Of a stretch of DNA of 64,000 nt, positions 59,401 through 64,000 are shown one piece after another. The stretch's first letter is position 1. Each line of letters opens with the position of its first letter. The notes beneath the pieces are model-generated. The model ran no database searches. It had not been told where the DNA came from and saw only the letters and a list, made by a program, of their open reading frames with translations. A program made the position numbers and the translations under genes. This stretch comes from Atriophallophorus winterbourni (Eukaryota > Platyhelminthes > Trematoda > Plagiorchiida > Microphallidae): the NCBI GenBank assembly GCA_013407085.1, contig JACCGJ010018760.1:62001-126000 (forward strand). The letters run 5' to 3'.

Positions 59401-60846
59401 GAACCAGATTATCCACGTTTAATCAAGGACGGCTGGAAAGGAGCTTCGACGCCTGTTCAAGAAGTATTCTCTGGGCTCCATGGTAAGCTGGTCCCAAGGC
59501 GATCGAGATGTAAAAGCTAACTGAGATCAGTAATTATGCATCATATATTTTCCCGGTTCGTTAAATACTATTAAACTTCGAGACTACAATTATTGAAAGA
59601 CAGATAGGATGACGGTAACATCTAAAGATCCCTTTCGATTAATTCATGAAAAGTGAATGACAAATTTAAACTGGAAAATAAATTACTTTGTAAGAAAAAA
59701 AAACATTGACCATTTGGAAAATGTTCCGTAATAATGACGTGACTAATTCAGACAATAACGAATGTCACTTTTTTGGAGCGAAGCGAAGTGCGAAGCTAAT
59801 TTTCGAAGTACCCTAACTGCCCTTCGCAATGGTGAATATTATCAAAGCGAATATCCGAAGTGCACTTCGCAACTTCGCTTCGCTTTAAATCCCAAAGCGA
59901 AGTTATCGTTATAGTGTGGTCTGTAGTCTGTAGCAGACGATAACAAATGTCAGTATTTTGGAGCGAAGCGAAGTGCGAAGCGAATTTTCGAAGTGCCCTA
60001 ACTGCCCTTCGCTTCGCAACTTCGCTTCGCTTTAAATCCCAAAGCGAAGTATTCGTTATTGTCTGGACTAAGTGCTCCAAAAAAACCACTACTGACATTA
60101 AAGATTCTGCTACGCTGCTGTCTGGCAAATTGTCACGTTGTTGTTATTGCCCCCTTCGGTCGATATCAACCATACATGTACTTTATAAGCGTATGATGGT
60201 TCAAGCTGACAGTTTTCAATAGTAATGATGGGAGGCGATACAGTCCCTTGACCAAGGATTTTGGTATTACTCATGCAGATTGTCAGTCAAAAATATTTGC
60301 ATACCGACGAAAAACAGTGCATAAGCGACTGGCGGTTTTATTGGGAGTGAGCAATGATGGTTGCATCATCGACAAACAGCAGGTCACGGATAAGCACGTC
60401 CCGTATCTTAGTTTGCGCTTCATTGTACATATACCGACATCCCGTGGATTTAATTGAGCGAATTTCTACAAGAAAATGTTTGAATATATGAAATGGTAAA
60501 TATTCACACTTTCTAAATCACCACGCTAGACCAAATGGAACCTGTGATTGCCCCGGTTTCGTACACGAAGCTGTATAAGTGATGTACATTCGCTACTAGG
60601 TATTTTGGAAAATTAGGGCTGGGTAAATGTTCCCAAATGAGAAAACGTCGGAGAGTTCTAAGTAAAAACTCTTGATAAAGCATTACGAATAAATTTATTA
60701 AAAAATCAATAACTCAGTAATTTCCATTTACAGGTGAAACGCTATTCATAACTGGAAAATCGTACGTTGAATTTAGCAACATTGAGATGCGTATCACCTC
60801 TCGCAATCCCAAACCGACTCAAATGCGTGCCTGGGGTTGTCTCTGA
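26291..60846 (+). CDS. Matrix metalloproteinase, secreted, with hemopexin domain (ten exons)
   Basis: Spliced CDS: 26291-26440, 27839-28149, 28621-28808, 32724-32834, 34334-34495, 38142-38204, 40687-40805, 58383-58545, 59189-59482, 60734-60846. The sum is 1674 nt, giving 557 residues plus TGA. All introns are GT-AG and every phase fits. Order: hydrophobic signal (residues 15-35), prodomain with cysteine switch RRCGNPN (C115), basic RRQPR (137-141), catalytic domain (about 150-308) with HGDGYPFDG, GGVLAHAF, DVHFDDDERW and zinc site HELGHSLGLSH (264-274), Met-turn SIMN (M282), hinge (309-346), hemopexin domain C347 to C556. It should cleave extracellular matrix or host proteins after secretion. 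Introns hold many retrotransposons, yet the frame is intact. The cysteine switch differs from the usual PRCGVPD. Confidence 0.93.
26937..26990. repeat. (AT)n-rich microsatellite in intron 1
   Basis: AT runs interrupted by AGAT, partly palindromic. Confidence 0.9.
27058..27620 (-). pseudogene. Family V 3'-end fragment (intron 1)
   Basis: On the minus strand, 27470-27240 matches the C-terminal coding end of the element at 48283-51805. Then 27200-27060 matches its 3' UTR, ending in AATTGAATTGAATG. Antisense to the metalloproteinase gene. It retains the 3' tail that the 48-kb copy has lost. Confidence 0.65.
27839..28149 (+). CDS. Metalloproteinase exon 2: prodomain
   Basis: A pyrimidine-rich tract and AG (27837-27838) precede AAA. 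Codons 51-153 plus two bases. Contains a peptidoglycan-binding-like prodomain (FQTEYELPVTGEIDRST, residues 90-106), cysteine switch RRCGNPN and basic FLRRQPR, a possible proprotein convertase site. The donor is GTAGCG. Confidence 0.9.
28621..28808 (+). CDS. Metalloproteinase exon 3: catalytic domain, first part
   Basis: Acceptor TTTCAG, donor GTATGC. Encodes residues 154-217 with DKWSAVAELNYIE, ADIIFGF and HAGDHGDGYPFDGKG. The histidine and aspartate of the structural-zinc and calcium sites are in place. Confidence 0.93.
29380..29815 (+). pseudogene. Family W 3'-end fragment (intron 3)
   Basis: The segment with LRWLGQVNRMGNGRIPKELQ and RPLGRSHLRHKDVFKRDMK matches the C-terminal region of the W copies at 34876 and 51806. 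It is more diverged than those two, so older. Confidence 0.65.
30453..30650 (+). other. Short unknown open frame in intron 3
   Basis: 65 codons, charged, no family recognised. The lack of splice signals with matching phase argues against it being an exon of the metalloproteinase gene. It may belong to the 5' part of the following element. Confidence 0.2.
30930..32455 (+). pseudogene. CR1-like reverse transcriptase, 5'-truncated (intron 3)
   Basis: After a frameshift near 31050 one open frame (31087-31707) encodes HGFRSHRSCLTNLL, YLDISKAFDTVNH, SGVPQGSVLGP and LFADDMKIW. Further pieces in other frames encode EKDLGVWISGNLK (about 31720), RPTMEYAVEVWAPW (about 31880) and the C-terminal FFAIRAIFLWNFLP (about 32200). 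The 3' tail at about 32430-32450 is TTGAATTTGAATTTG-like. RT motifs are intact, but frameshifts kill it. It sits sense to the host gene just before exon 4. Confidence 0.85.
32724..32834 (+). CDS. Metalloproteinase exon 4: catalytic domain, middle
   Basis: Acceptor ATTTAG, donor GTATGT. Encodes GGVLAHAFDPE, then GDVHFDDDERW, the conserved structural-zinc/calcium segment of MMPs. It follows a CR1-like insertion ending at about 32455. Confidence 0.93.
33486..33546 (-). repeat. Hammerhead-like repeat, copy L (5'-truncated, intron 4)
   Basis: Minus strand begins within ACCGGTAGTG and continues TGTAAGGGATGGGGATGTGAGC, matching the part of units G and H after GAAA. The rest of the core is absent. 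Confidence 0.5.
33551..34333. other. Intron 4, remainder: nothing recognised
   Basis: AT-rich with no coding similarity visible. Confidence 0.4.
34334..34495 (+). CDS. Metalloproteinase exon 5: zinc-binding active site
   Basis: Acceptor TTTCAG, donor GTAAGA. Residues 254-308 carry HELGHSLGLSH with three zinc-binding histidines (264, 268, 274) and the general base E265. The Met-turn M282 and the end of the catalytic fold (YEDIYRIKSLYG) follow. Confidence 0.95.
34857..34875. repeat. (TA)n microsatellite
   Basis: TA run immediately beyond the 3' end of the minus-strand W element, probably arising from its tail or target. Confidence 0.85.
34876..36690 (-). pseudogene. Family W RTE-like retrotransposon, 5'-truncated (intron 5)
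   Basis: Minus-strand frames 36494-35625 and 35596-34937 encode NYRGISLLNVVGKLF, QYGFRMGRSTVDM, FIDLTKAFDYVSREGL, RRGVKQGCVLAP and LFADDAAFIAHSQ. Then follow LLYGSETWTTHAR, RLRWLGHVYRMENGRIP and a Cys-rich end. A single frameshift near 35630 separates the two parts. It is very similar to 53975-56900, so it is young. It helps to define where the 55-kb copy is interrupted. Sequence begins in the linker (LDELNKAIDRLA). Confidence 0.88.
37305..37349 (+). ncRNA. Hammerhead-like motif, second family
   Basis: CTTGGT, CTGACGA, stem II CTTCTG/CAGAAG around TGT, then GAAAC-GT-T and ACCCAA. CTGACGA and GAAA are intact, AC/GT is a two-pair loopless stem III and T is the cleavage base. GGT pairs with ACC next to the core. 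A related, more decayed copy is at 62483-62520, where TTGGT and ACCAA pair perfectly. Sequences of this form recur in animal genomes. Activity is uncertain. Confidence 0.4.
37598..37634. repeat. (GAA)n microsatellite
   Basis: GAA run of about twelve units. A similar run ends the CR1-like element at 5336, so it may mark an otherwise unrecognised element end. Confidence 0.9.
38142..38204 (+). CDS. Metalloproteinase exon 6: hinge
   Basis: A 63-base exon between TTTTAG and GTAAGT. It encodes a Thr/Pro-rich linker of about 20 residues. Support is from both splice sites and phase (1 in, 1 out); sequence similarity cannot confirm a hinge. Confidence 0.8.
38205..39861. other. Intron 6, most: nothing recognised
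   Basis: AT-rich; a 128-codon minus-strand frame (39413-39027) has no recognisable family and is probably chance. Confidence 0.35.
39862..40255. repeat. Two decayed hammerhead-like units, head to head (copies M and N)
   Basis: Copy M (minus, about 39880-39950) keeps CTAATGA, AGAC, AAACA and GTTA. Copy N (plus, about 40137-40260) keeps CTCCAC, GAGAAACCGGTTGTG and the downstream blocks (TTGGTCAGTTATAAG). Neither has a full core. The opposed orientation repeats what is seen for H/I and B/C. Confidence 0.45.
40687..40805 (+). CDS. Metalloproteinase exon 7: hinge end and hemopexin start
   Basis: Acceptor TTACAG, donor GTATGC. Thr/Pro-rich hinge then TCDVPIDAIVKIRNREYFVF. C347 begins the hemopexin domain and DAIVKIRNREYFVF is blade 1. 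Confidence 0.9.
40875..43079 (+). pseudogene. Family Z RTE-like endonuclease / reverse transcriptase, 3'-truncated
   Basis: One frame from about 40875 to 43079 with a single TGA at 42429-42431. Endonuclease: ASFNVRTLLQPGQQ, CCLSETRLRD, DLNARVSRL, QIDHIAIS and SVDSDHALV. RT: SPGPDDLHP, NHRWISLTPV, QPGFRPGRGC, LDIRAAFDSVDR, SGARQGCPLSP, and it ends at FNFAIEDIL before the YADD motif. Sequence with no element similarity follows from 43080. GC content is clearly higher than the flanks, suggesting recent arrival. It sits at the start of intron 7. Confidence 0.88.
43242..43645 (+). pseudogene. Family Y CR1-like RT fragment, left half (interrupted)
   Basis: Starts at GAAGTTACAAGTGGCGTACC (SGVPQGSVLG). 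It runs through LFADDIKVW, INIQKCKM-like residues and EKDLGVWISSNLK to CQILALL at 43645. The family X element then intervenes and the same reading resumes at 47322. The start coincides to the base with the start of the other Y copy at 55490. Confidence 0.85.
43776..46677 (-). pseudogene. Family X ORF2: endonuclease plus reverse transcriptase, one frameshift
   Basis: ATG 46677 opens 818 codons to 44221. A shift near 44240 continues the C-terminus (44252-43776). Endonuclease: YTNANSLINK, ITETWF (69-73), GDFNLP, STLDLILTSDP and SDHVVLEF. RT: SPGPDEISPKLL, NYRPVTLLSS, HGFRRNRSCLTNLL, YLDISKAFDRVDH, SGVPQGSLLGPILF and LFADDIKIW (about 692). C-terminal: EKDLGVWICGSLK and, after the shift, FAWNSLPADLV. 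It is the best-preserved RT in the window and probably young. Confidence 0.92.
46689..47321 (-). pseudogene. Family X ORF1, 5'-truncated
   Basis: Open to the insertion junction at about 47321, ending with TGA-type stop at 46689. Contains an RRM-like segment (SIVILGVPEDAADV, KQWKYLAETIGIKN, FRIPRSANYKGQGPSPLRL), then a Pro/Thr/Gln-rich tail. It ends 12 bases before the ORF2 ATG on the minus strand. The missing 5' end reflects incomplete reverse transcription. Confidence 0.8.
47322..47980 (+). pseudogene. Family Y CR1-like RT fragment, right half
   Basis: Resumes with RRIFGRFSKQ-type sequence, then RPTMEYAVQAWSPW, YHRATKLVTGLYNRLYEERI and FFAVRVCFLWNSLPPHI. The tail is TTGAATTTGAATTTGAATG at about 47960-47980. 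It matches 55890-56525 with only a few differences, including a small deletion near 47435 that breaks the frame. Confidence 0.88.
48165..48206 (-). ncRNA. Hammerhead-like core, copy B (perfect stem II)
   Basis: Minus strand: CCCTAC, GTGATGA (C3 to G), stem II GTGC/GCAC with four perfect pairs around AAACA, AAAA (G12 to A), ACC-GGT, C, GTGGTG. The ideal G-C closing pair supports the fold, but two catalytic bases are mutated. Upstream block TGATCTTACTGTCC is shared with copies A, D and E. Confidence 0.5.
48254..48283 (+). repeat. Hammerhead-like repeat, copy C (upstream block only)
   Basis: GGATCCTGATCTTACTATCCC, facing copy B head to head, then cut at the start of the family V ORF1 fragment. 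The element V 5' end therefore lies inside or beside this repeat. Confidence 0.45.
48286..48790 (+). pseudogene. Family V ORF1, 5'-truncated
   Basis: Open from the junction to TAA 48788-48790. Contains LIILNVPEAAASSD, LQWKFISDTI and FRIPTSPKYEGNAPRPLKL, matching the RRM-like centre of the family X ORF1, then a Lys/Asp-rich tail. Confidence 0.8.
48850..51510 (+). pseudogene. Family V ORF2: endonuclease plus reverse transcriptase, two frameshifts
   Basis: Frame 48850-50118 encodes YTNAQCLTNKLHEL, VTETWF, RRDRLARGGGVALY, GDFNLPNY, ILDLILTNEE and SDHLVITF. After a shift near 50105, 50168-51210 encodes SPGADEITPLIL, NYRPVTLLPVISK, HGFRKRHSCLSNLL, YLDMSKAFDRVNH, SGVPQGSVLGPILF and LFADDIKLWTQ. A second shift near 51215 leads to ISLLQGIYHRTTKLV and RRLRGDLILMF. 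The opening codon is TTG, so an ATG may have been lost. Confidence 0.9.
51806..52568 (+). promoter_or_regulatory. Family W 5' leader
   Basis: GC-richer than the surroundings and without a convincing long ORF, lying between the truncated V 3' UTR and the W coding start. Internal promoters are known in leaders of such elements; none can be pointed to here. Confidence 0.4.
52569..55491 (+). pseudogene. Family W endonuclease / reverse transcriptase, first part
   Basis: 52569-53979: endonuclease with LGTCNVRSM, ALQETRLPD, VYAPTLSA, GDFNARVGADY, HQLDLILGK and TDHSLVCAKL. Then in shifting frames: KAPGDDGIPPELIK (about 54130), NYRGISLLNVVGKLF (about 54310), GRSTVDMIFSLRQ, FIDLTKAFDYVSRE (about 54510), RRGVKQGCVLAP (about 54670), LFADDAAFIAHSQ (about 54865), LLYGSETWTTHAR and RLRWLGHVYRMENGRIP. 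It ends at ELQLGS, where Y begins. Resembles proteins often annotated craniofacial-development-2-like, which are RTE-like remnants. Confidence 0.9.
55492..56523 (+). pseudogene. Family Y CR1-like RT fragment inserted in family W
   Basis: An uninterrupted frame (55522-56412, 296 codons) encodes GPILFLVYANDIPEI, LFADDIKVW, EKDLGVWISSNLK, RPTMEYAVQAWSPW, YHRATKLVTGLYNR, RRLRGDLILLF and FFAVRVCFLWNSLPPHI. The 3' tail is CTTTGAATTACTTTGAATTAC. It begins mid-RT at SGVPQGS, so it is 5'-truncated. Flank comparison with the W copy in intron 5 shows about four bases of the target lost and no duplication. Confidence 0.9.
56524..56900 (+). pseudogene. Family W C-terminal end, after the insertion
   Basis: Resumes LPLGRPHLRYKDVCKRDMK, ALDILPARWEEIALNRSLW and the basic end. 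The Cys/His stretch seen in the intron 5 copy is altered here (SAAGVIV in place of a C-containing segment). It continues to the 3' UTR shared with 34876-34940. Confidence 0.85.
56938..57273. repeat. (TATG)n tetranucleotide repeat
   Basis: About 330 bases of TATG units with a few interruptions (near 57007-57042, 57085, 57142 and 57235-57255). It follows directly on the W element 3' tail. The long frames it opens on both strands are artefacts. Confidence 0.97.
57624..58160 (+). repeat. Hammerhead-like repeats O and P
   Basis: Copy O (around 57703-57750) keeps AGCCAGAA but has lost CTGANGA. Copy P (58095-58136) has GTGATGA (C3 to G), CGGC/GCCA around AAACA, intact GAAA, then ACA with GGT, T and GCGGTG. 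Between them at 57885-57965 lies a piece of the W element 3' end (TCGTCCCGAATCAGACTGTT). Copy P lies about 250 bases before exon 8. Confidence 0.5.
58383..58545 (+). CDS. Metalloproteinase exon 8: hemopexin
   Basis: Acceptor CTCAG, donor GTAAGC. Encodes the end of blade 1 and blade 2 (FWMALPSTVKHIDAGIE, then KIYFFSG). Exon 7 ends in phase 0, and this exon opens in phase 0 after a 17.6-kb intron. Confidence 0.9.
59007..59048 (+). ncRNA. Hammerhead-like core, copy D (intron 8)
   Basis: TGCTAT, CTAATAA (mutated), CTGC, AAACA, GATC, intact GAAA, ACC-GGT, C and GTGTGG. Upstream GGATCCTGATCCTACTGTT is shared with A, B and E. The core is not competent. It lies 140 bases before exon 9 in the sense orientation. 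Confidence 0.45.
59189..59482 (+). CDS. Metalloproteinase exon 9: hemopexin
   Basis: Acceptor TGACAG, donor GTAAGC. Encodes the end of blade 2, blade 3 and the start of blade 4 (IGLPVEVKKVDTIFKW, YLMSGSRYWRFD, DYPRLIKDGWKG). It has additional cysteines (WPCP, GCCGE) not usual in this domain. Confidence 0.92.
59749..60065. mobile_element. Compound 317-bp MITE (tandem copies) in intron 9
   Basis: Outer ends CAGACAATAACGAAT and ATTCGTTATTGTCTG match those of the 115-bp element at 19015. Flanks GACTAATT (59741-59748) and GACTAAGT (60066-60073) agree at seven of eight bases. Inside, a second start (CAGACGATAACAAATGTC at about 59935) shows two units joined in tandem. The interior is composed of GCGAAG/CTTCGC words. 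Confidence 0.8.
60135..60445 (-). pseudogene. Family W fragment with internal deletion (intron 9)
   Basis: The 3'-terminal UTR (60135-60190) is joined directly to a piece of the RT region (60196-60440) that lies more than 0.7 kb upstream in other W copies. This matches the region around CACTCCCAATAAAACC on the minus strand. It is diverged from the other copies. Confidence 0.6.
60734..60846 (+). CDS. Metalloproteinase exon 10: end of hemopexin and stop
   Basis: Acceptor TTACAG. Encodes GETLFITGKSYVEFS and ends RAWGCL-TGA at 60844-60846. C556 is placed to close the hemopexin ring with C347. No AATAAA is obvious in the next several hundred bases. Confidence 0.9.
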
Positions 60847-61557
60847 AATCGATGCCGCGACACTGCAACCATGAATGTTTGCTGCCATAAATGCACTCAG
60901 CTTATATTTTTAAAACGCTTCGAATGAATTAACATAATCTGTAGAAGCCATACAAGTGCTTTTCTTTTCTAAACGGGTAGCACATCTGAGAAAATTTGAT
61001 GCTTAGCGTATTTTGTTTTTAATGTCCAATCTTTGAGGATTCCACGTGTTCTCGAAAACAATGCAACCAAAAGTGTTGGCGATAGTTTACTTGCTTAATC
61101 AGCTAGTATTTAAATGATTTTTCCTGCATGTCTGATCTACTTTTTCGGATTCCTATAGGACCGATCAAGATTTGGCTCAGAGAGATCTGGGAAACACAAT
61201 TAGCGGGTGTTGCATAATGTTTTGTTTATAACCAAGTAAGTTGGAAACGCAATGCTGAGCGTTGAGTCTTTAGAAACAAAGCTTTCCAGCTGCATAGCAC
61301 TCATCTTTTAGCCGAGGACAAAAGACTGAGCACTATAGCAGCTGACATCAACAGACCATAAAACGTCTCAGTGGAGTGTCAAACTTTATCATAAACCAAT
61401 GCAACATTAAAAATACTTCTAATGAGTGGGTCATAGATAGCTAATGAATAAGAGCCTCCAGCCTTTTTCGTGTGAAAGGTGTTTGACAACGAGAATGAGG
61501 ACAGCACATTACATTATCAATTGATCGGAAAAATATATATTGATCCAATGTCATAAG
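60847..61557. other. 3' flank of the metalloproteinase gene
   Basis: Probably includes its 3' untranslated region. No AATAAA signal is evident near the stop and no other gene is seen. Confidence 0.4.
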
Positions 61558-61559
61558 TA

Positions 61560-61777
61560 CCGTATTTTTCGGACTATAAGGCGCACATAAAAACAATAAT
61601 TTTTACGAAAAATCGGCAGTGAGCCTTGCATTCCGGTGCGCTTTATGTATGAATAGTGAATGTTCAGAGTGTGAACATTCCCTATTCATACATAAGGCGC
61701 ACCGGAATGCAAGGCTCACTGCCGATTTTTCGTAAAAATTATTGTTTTATGTGCGCCTAATAGTCCGTAAAATACGG
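61560..61777. mobile_element. 218-bp palindromic MITE with CCGTATTTT ends
   Basis: The two arms are nearly perfect inverse copies of each other (about 95 bases each), around a central GAATGTTCA/TGAACATTC palindrome. Ends are CCGTATTTT and AAATACGG, flanked by TA (61558-61559, 61778-61779). It is related to 23239-23371. It would fold into a long hairpin. Confidence 0.85.
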
Positions 61778-61779
61778 TA

Positions 61780-63320
61780 TATTGAAAAATGAATCAACCC
61801 ACCGGTTTGTATAACGTCATTATATTAATGTGTTGGTCGACTTACAATATGTATTCATCCGGACGCACTAATTGGATTACACGAATAAGATGTGTATTCT
61901 CTGGAAAAACATCCGATTTATGACAAAGTGTTTCGTTACACGTCAAAACTGGCGGTAAAGTTGGACAAGTTAACATTGAACACAAATCGATTCAAGGTCA
62001 GCAATAGATTGGAAAATGTTTGTGACCTAAAAAGAAAGTTTTTAATGGATCCCTTAGAGTGATTTGTTGGTAACGTTTTTGTTTTCACCAGAGAAGCTTC
62101 GTCATACCAATGGTGTCAGTACGAACGCGTATTAGTTGTAAATAGCATTCCCCTGGCAAATCCTTAGTTGGCTAAGAACTGCGCAGGCCATGATGGCTGC
62201 TGAGCTTGTCAAAATAGAGAGGCGAGATTAAGATCAATAGATGCATCTGCTTGTATGCTATATAATCCTTTGTTTAGCTTGCAAGTAGATGTGAAACAAC
62301 ATCCACTAAGGATTAGCCACACGCACACTAGAGTTTACACCGGCACACAACAGCACGCGAGGGAAGTACATCGATTTATCTGAACCTCGCATTGTATCGT
62401 AGCAAGATGAGCGCCTAACACGACATGGTCAGTTTAGGATTGGCGATTTAATCTGGACCTAAATCCTGTTCGTGCTGACACCCTTGGTTTGATGATGGTC
62501 AGAAGCGAATCGTTACCAAAAGCTGCTCTAACCGATTCTATACTCACGTTATATTTCAATTCAAGGCCAAAATTGGCGTGACATTGAGGTCTTCACTAAT
62601 CAAACAGCGTAGTCTAGGGCAGGCTGAAGAATTTAAATAAAAACACTCTAATAAGTGAGGTATGCCAACCATCGAGTATTTGAATAGTGTACGAGACTGG
62701 GCCCAGTGACGCCATTTGATTAACGAATTTCATATCAAAGATCAACAGGTTAAATATTTTCTTTCGTTTTTATATTGAAGTGGAAATGAACCGGACCATC
62801 TGTTTAGGCTAATTATGCCTTTAAATTGTTCCAGGCTCTGCACTCAAAATAGAGATATTTGAAGGTAATGCTTTCTTGCTTCATGCGGACAAAGCCCTAA
62901 ATATCCGATGAAGTTGGTCTCAAACAATCAGCATCGGAATCGAATGTATAGATTTGGAGCCGGTTTTGTCTAGTTCGAGTGAGACAAAAAGCGCTCAAAA
63001 TGGTAAGAACAGTAGTACGTAATAGCTGTGACTGGAGAGCGTTCGGGAGTTGATCTATTATACGCAAGCAAAATTGACCATAATCTTAGGAAACAAAGCT
63101 TCTGTTCAGGATTTTGGAAATCTATAGGTGGATTGTGAACGGGGTAGTCTTTAACCATCAGAATGTCATGTTCGTCTCCAATGAATGCGTAAATACAATA
63201 ACCAGGACTATTCCATGAGATAAGATTGGTGATGATCAGGGGGGCTGAGAATCGCTTTATAGACGGACATCTTTGCCATTGATTGTCTTCATTTGATAAT
63301 CCAATGATTCGTGTTTTAAA
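61780..63320. other. Intergenic, no gene recognised
   Basis: Contains the second-family hammerhead-like relic (62483-62520). Otherwise only short chance frames. Confidence 0.4.
62483..62520 (+). repeat. Second-family hammerhead-like motif, decayed copy
   Basis: CTTGGT, TTGATGA (C3 to T), a shortened stem II region, GAAT in place of GAAA, then CGTTACCAAAAG. TTGGT and ACCAA pair perfectly. Shared flanking sequence (GACACCCTTGG) links it to 37305. Confidence 0.35.
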
Positions 63321-63331
63321 ACCATCATGAC

Positions 63332-64000
63332 TTACTTGACTTCATCCCTTGAGTTCCTGGAGGAACATAGGGCCTCGGCAACTTGTCTCCAGTTTGGTCT
63401 GTCCATAGCAGCTTTTTTGATGTCGTTCCAGTTAAGACCATACTTGCGGATTTCCTCTTCACACGAGCGCTTCCAAGATAGTCTTGGGCGTCCGACCCGT
63501 CTATTTCCGATTGGGTTCCATACCAGAGCATGAGGCGTGATGTCATCATAAGGTTTCCGCAAGGTGTGCCCAACCCATCTCCACTTTCTTCTACTGATCT
63601 GCTGGGCGATCGGGTCCTCAGCAGCAATCTGCCACAGGTCTCGATTCCTTATCTTTTCTGGCCATTTACCCAAATAATTCGACGAAGGCAATTATTGTGG
63701 AATGATTGCAAGCGGCCAGAAGACTTTGCTGTCACTCGCCAGGTTTCCGATCCATAGAGTAGCACGGATTTGACGTTGCTTCTGAATATACGGAGTTTCG
63801 TGCGTTTTGATAGAACCTTCGACTCCCAAATGGGTTTCAGAGCTATGAACGCGTATCTTGCTTTGCCGATTCTGGCGACTATGTCTTCGTCCGTGCCACC
63901 ACTTATTGAAACAATGCTGCCGAGGTAGACGAATTGCGTGACGTCTTTAACTGCTTTACTATTGATGGTGATTGCTGGGTGCTCATCAGTTAGCACATGG
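63332..64000 (-). pseudogene. RTE-clade (SR2-like) reverse transcriptase 3' end, runs off window
   Basis: Minus-strand frames 63996-63649 and 63691-63332 encode FVYLGSIVSISGGTDEDI, RIGKARYAFIAL, LLYGSETWRVT, CLRRIIW, then KWRWVGHTLRKP, ALVWNPIGNRRVGRPRLSW and WRQVAEALCSSR. These are the C-terminal blocks of RTE elements such as SR2 of schistosomes. A frameshift near 63670 separates the two frames. The 3' tail begins with AAGTCAAGTAAGTCATGATG. The catalytic part lies beyond the right edge. Confidence 0.85.

Noticed and set aside
1..64000. CRISPR arrays, bacterial operons, rRNA or clear tRNA genes
   Set aside because: No regularly spaced direct repeats with unique spacers and no conserved RNA gene were seen; intron-containing genes and LINEs show a eukaryotic genome.

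Overview
This is a eukaryotic nuclear window, most likely from a flatworm (a trematode or tapeworm). The grounds are the dense mixture of CR1-like and RTE-like non-LTR retrotransposons, gypsy-type and BEL/Pao-type gag relics, small inverted-repeat elements, AT-rich intergenic DNA and one host gene with long transposon-filled introns. The species cannot be fixed from sequence alone. Every coordinate and translation here was read by eye.

The only convincing host gene is a secreted matrix metalloproteinase (M10A family) on the + strand, 26291-60846. I can follow ten exons with GT-AG borders and compatible phases. Together they give 557 codons plus a stop: hydrophobic signal, prodomain with a variant cysteine switch, catalytic domain with the HELGHSLGLSH zinc site, hinge, and a hemopexin domain closed by two cysteines. 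The gene spans about 34.6 kb because its introns hold retrotransposons. Intron 7 alone is 17.6 kb and separates the start of the hemopexin domain from the rest.

Layout. 1-9 kb: CR1-like fragments, a nearly full-length but broken CR1-like element (1459-5336), and a BEL/Pao-type relic with LTR-like repeats. 9-15.4 kb: gypsy gag relics and a decayed non-LTR element. 15.4-18.8 kb: a decayed CR1-like copy (family X) holding a hammerhead-like repeat cluster. 19-23 kb: a small inverted-repeat element and a long RTE-like element. 23-26 kb: small repeats. 26-61 kb: the metalloproteinase gene with nested elements in its introns. 61-64 kb: a palindromic MITE, then the 3' end of an RTE element running off the right edge.

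The most interesting signal is a dispersed repeat whose copies carry the core of a type I hammerhead ribozyme: CUGANGA, a small stem II, GAAA, a very short self-complementary ACC/GGU stem III, and a matching stem I. Two tandem pairs (about 17.0 and 25.2 kb) have cores spaced exactly 241 bp. One cluster sits between 13-bp near-perfect direct repeats inside a retrotransposon endonuclease region. This looks like a retrozyme or schistosome Sm-alpha-like family. Family X, Y, V, W and Z names below are local labels only.
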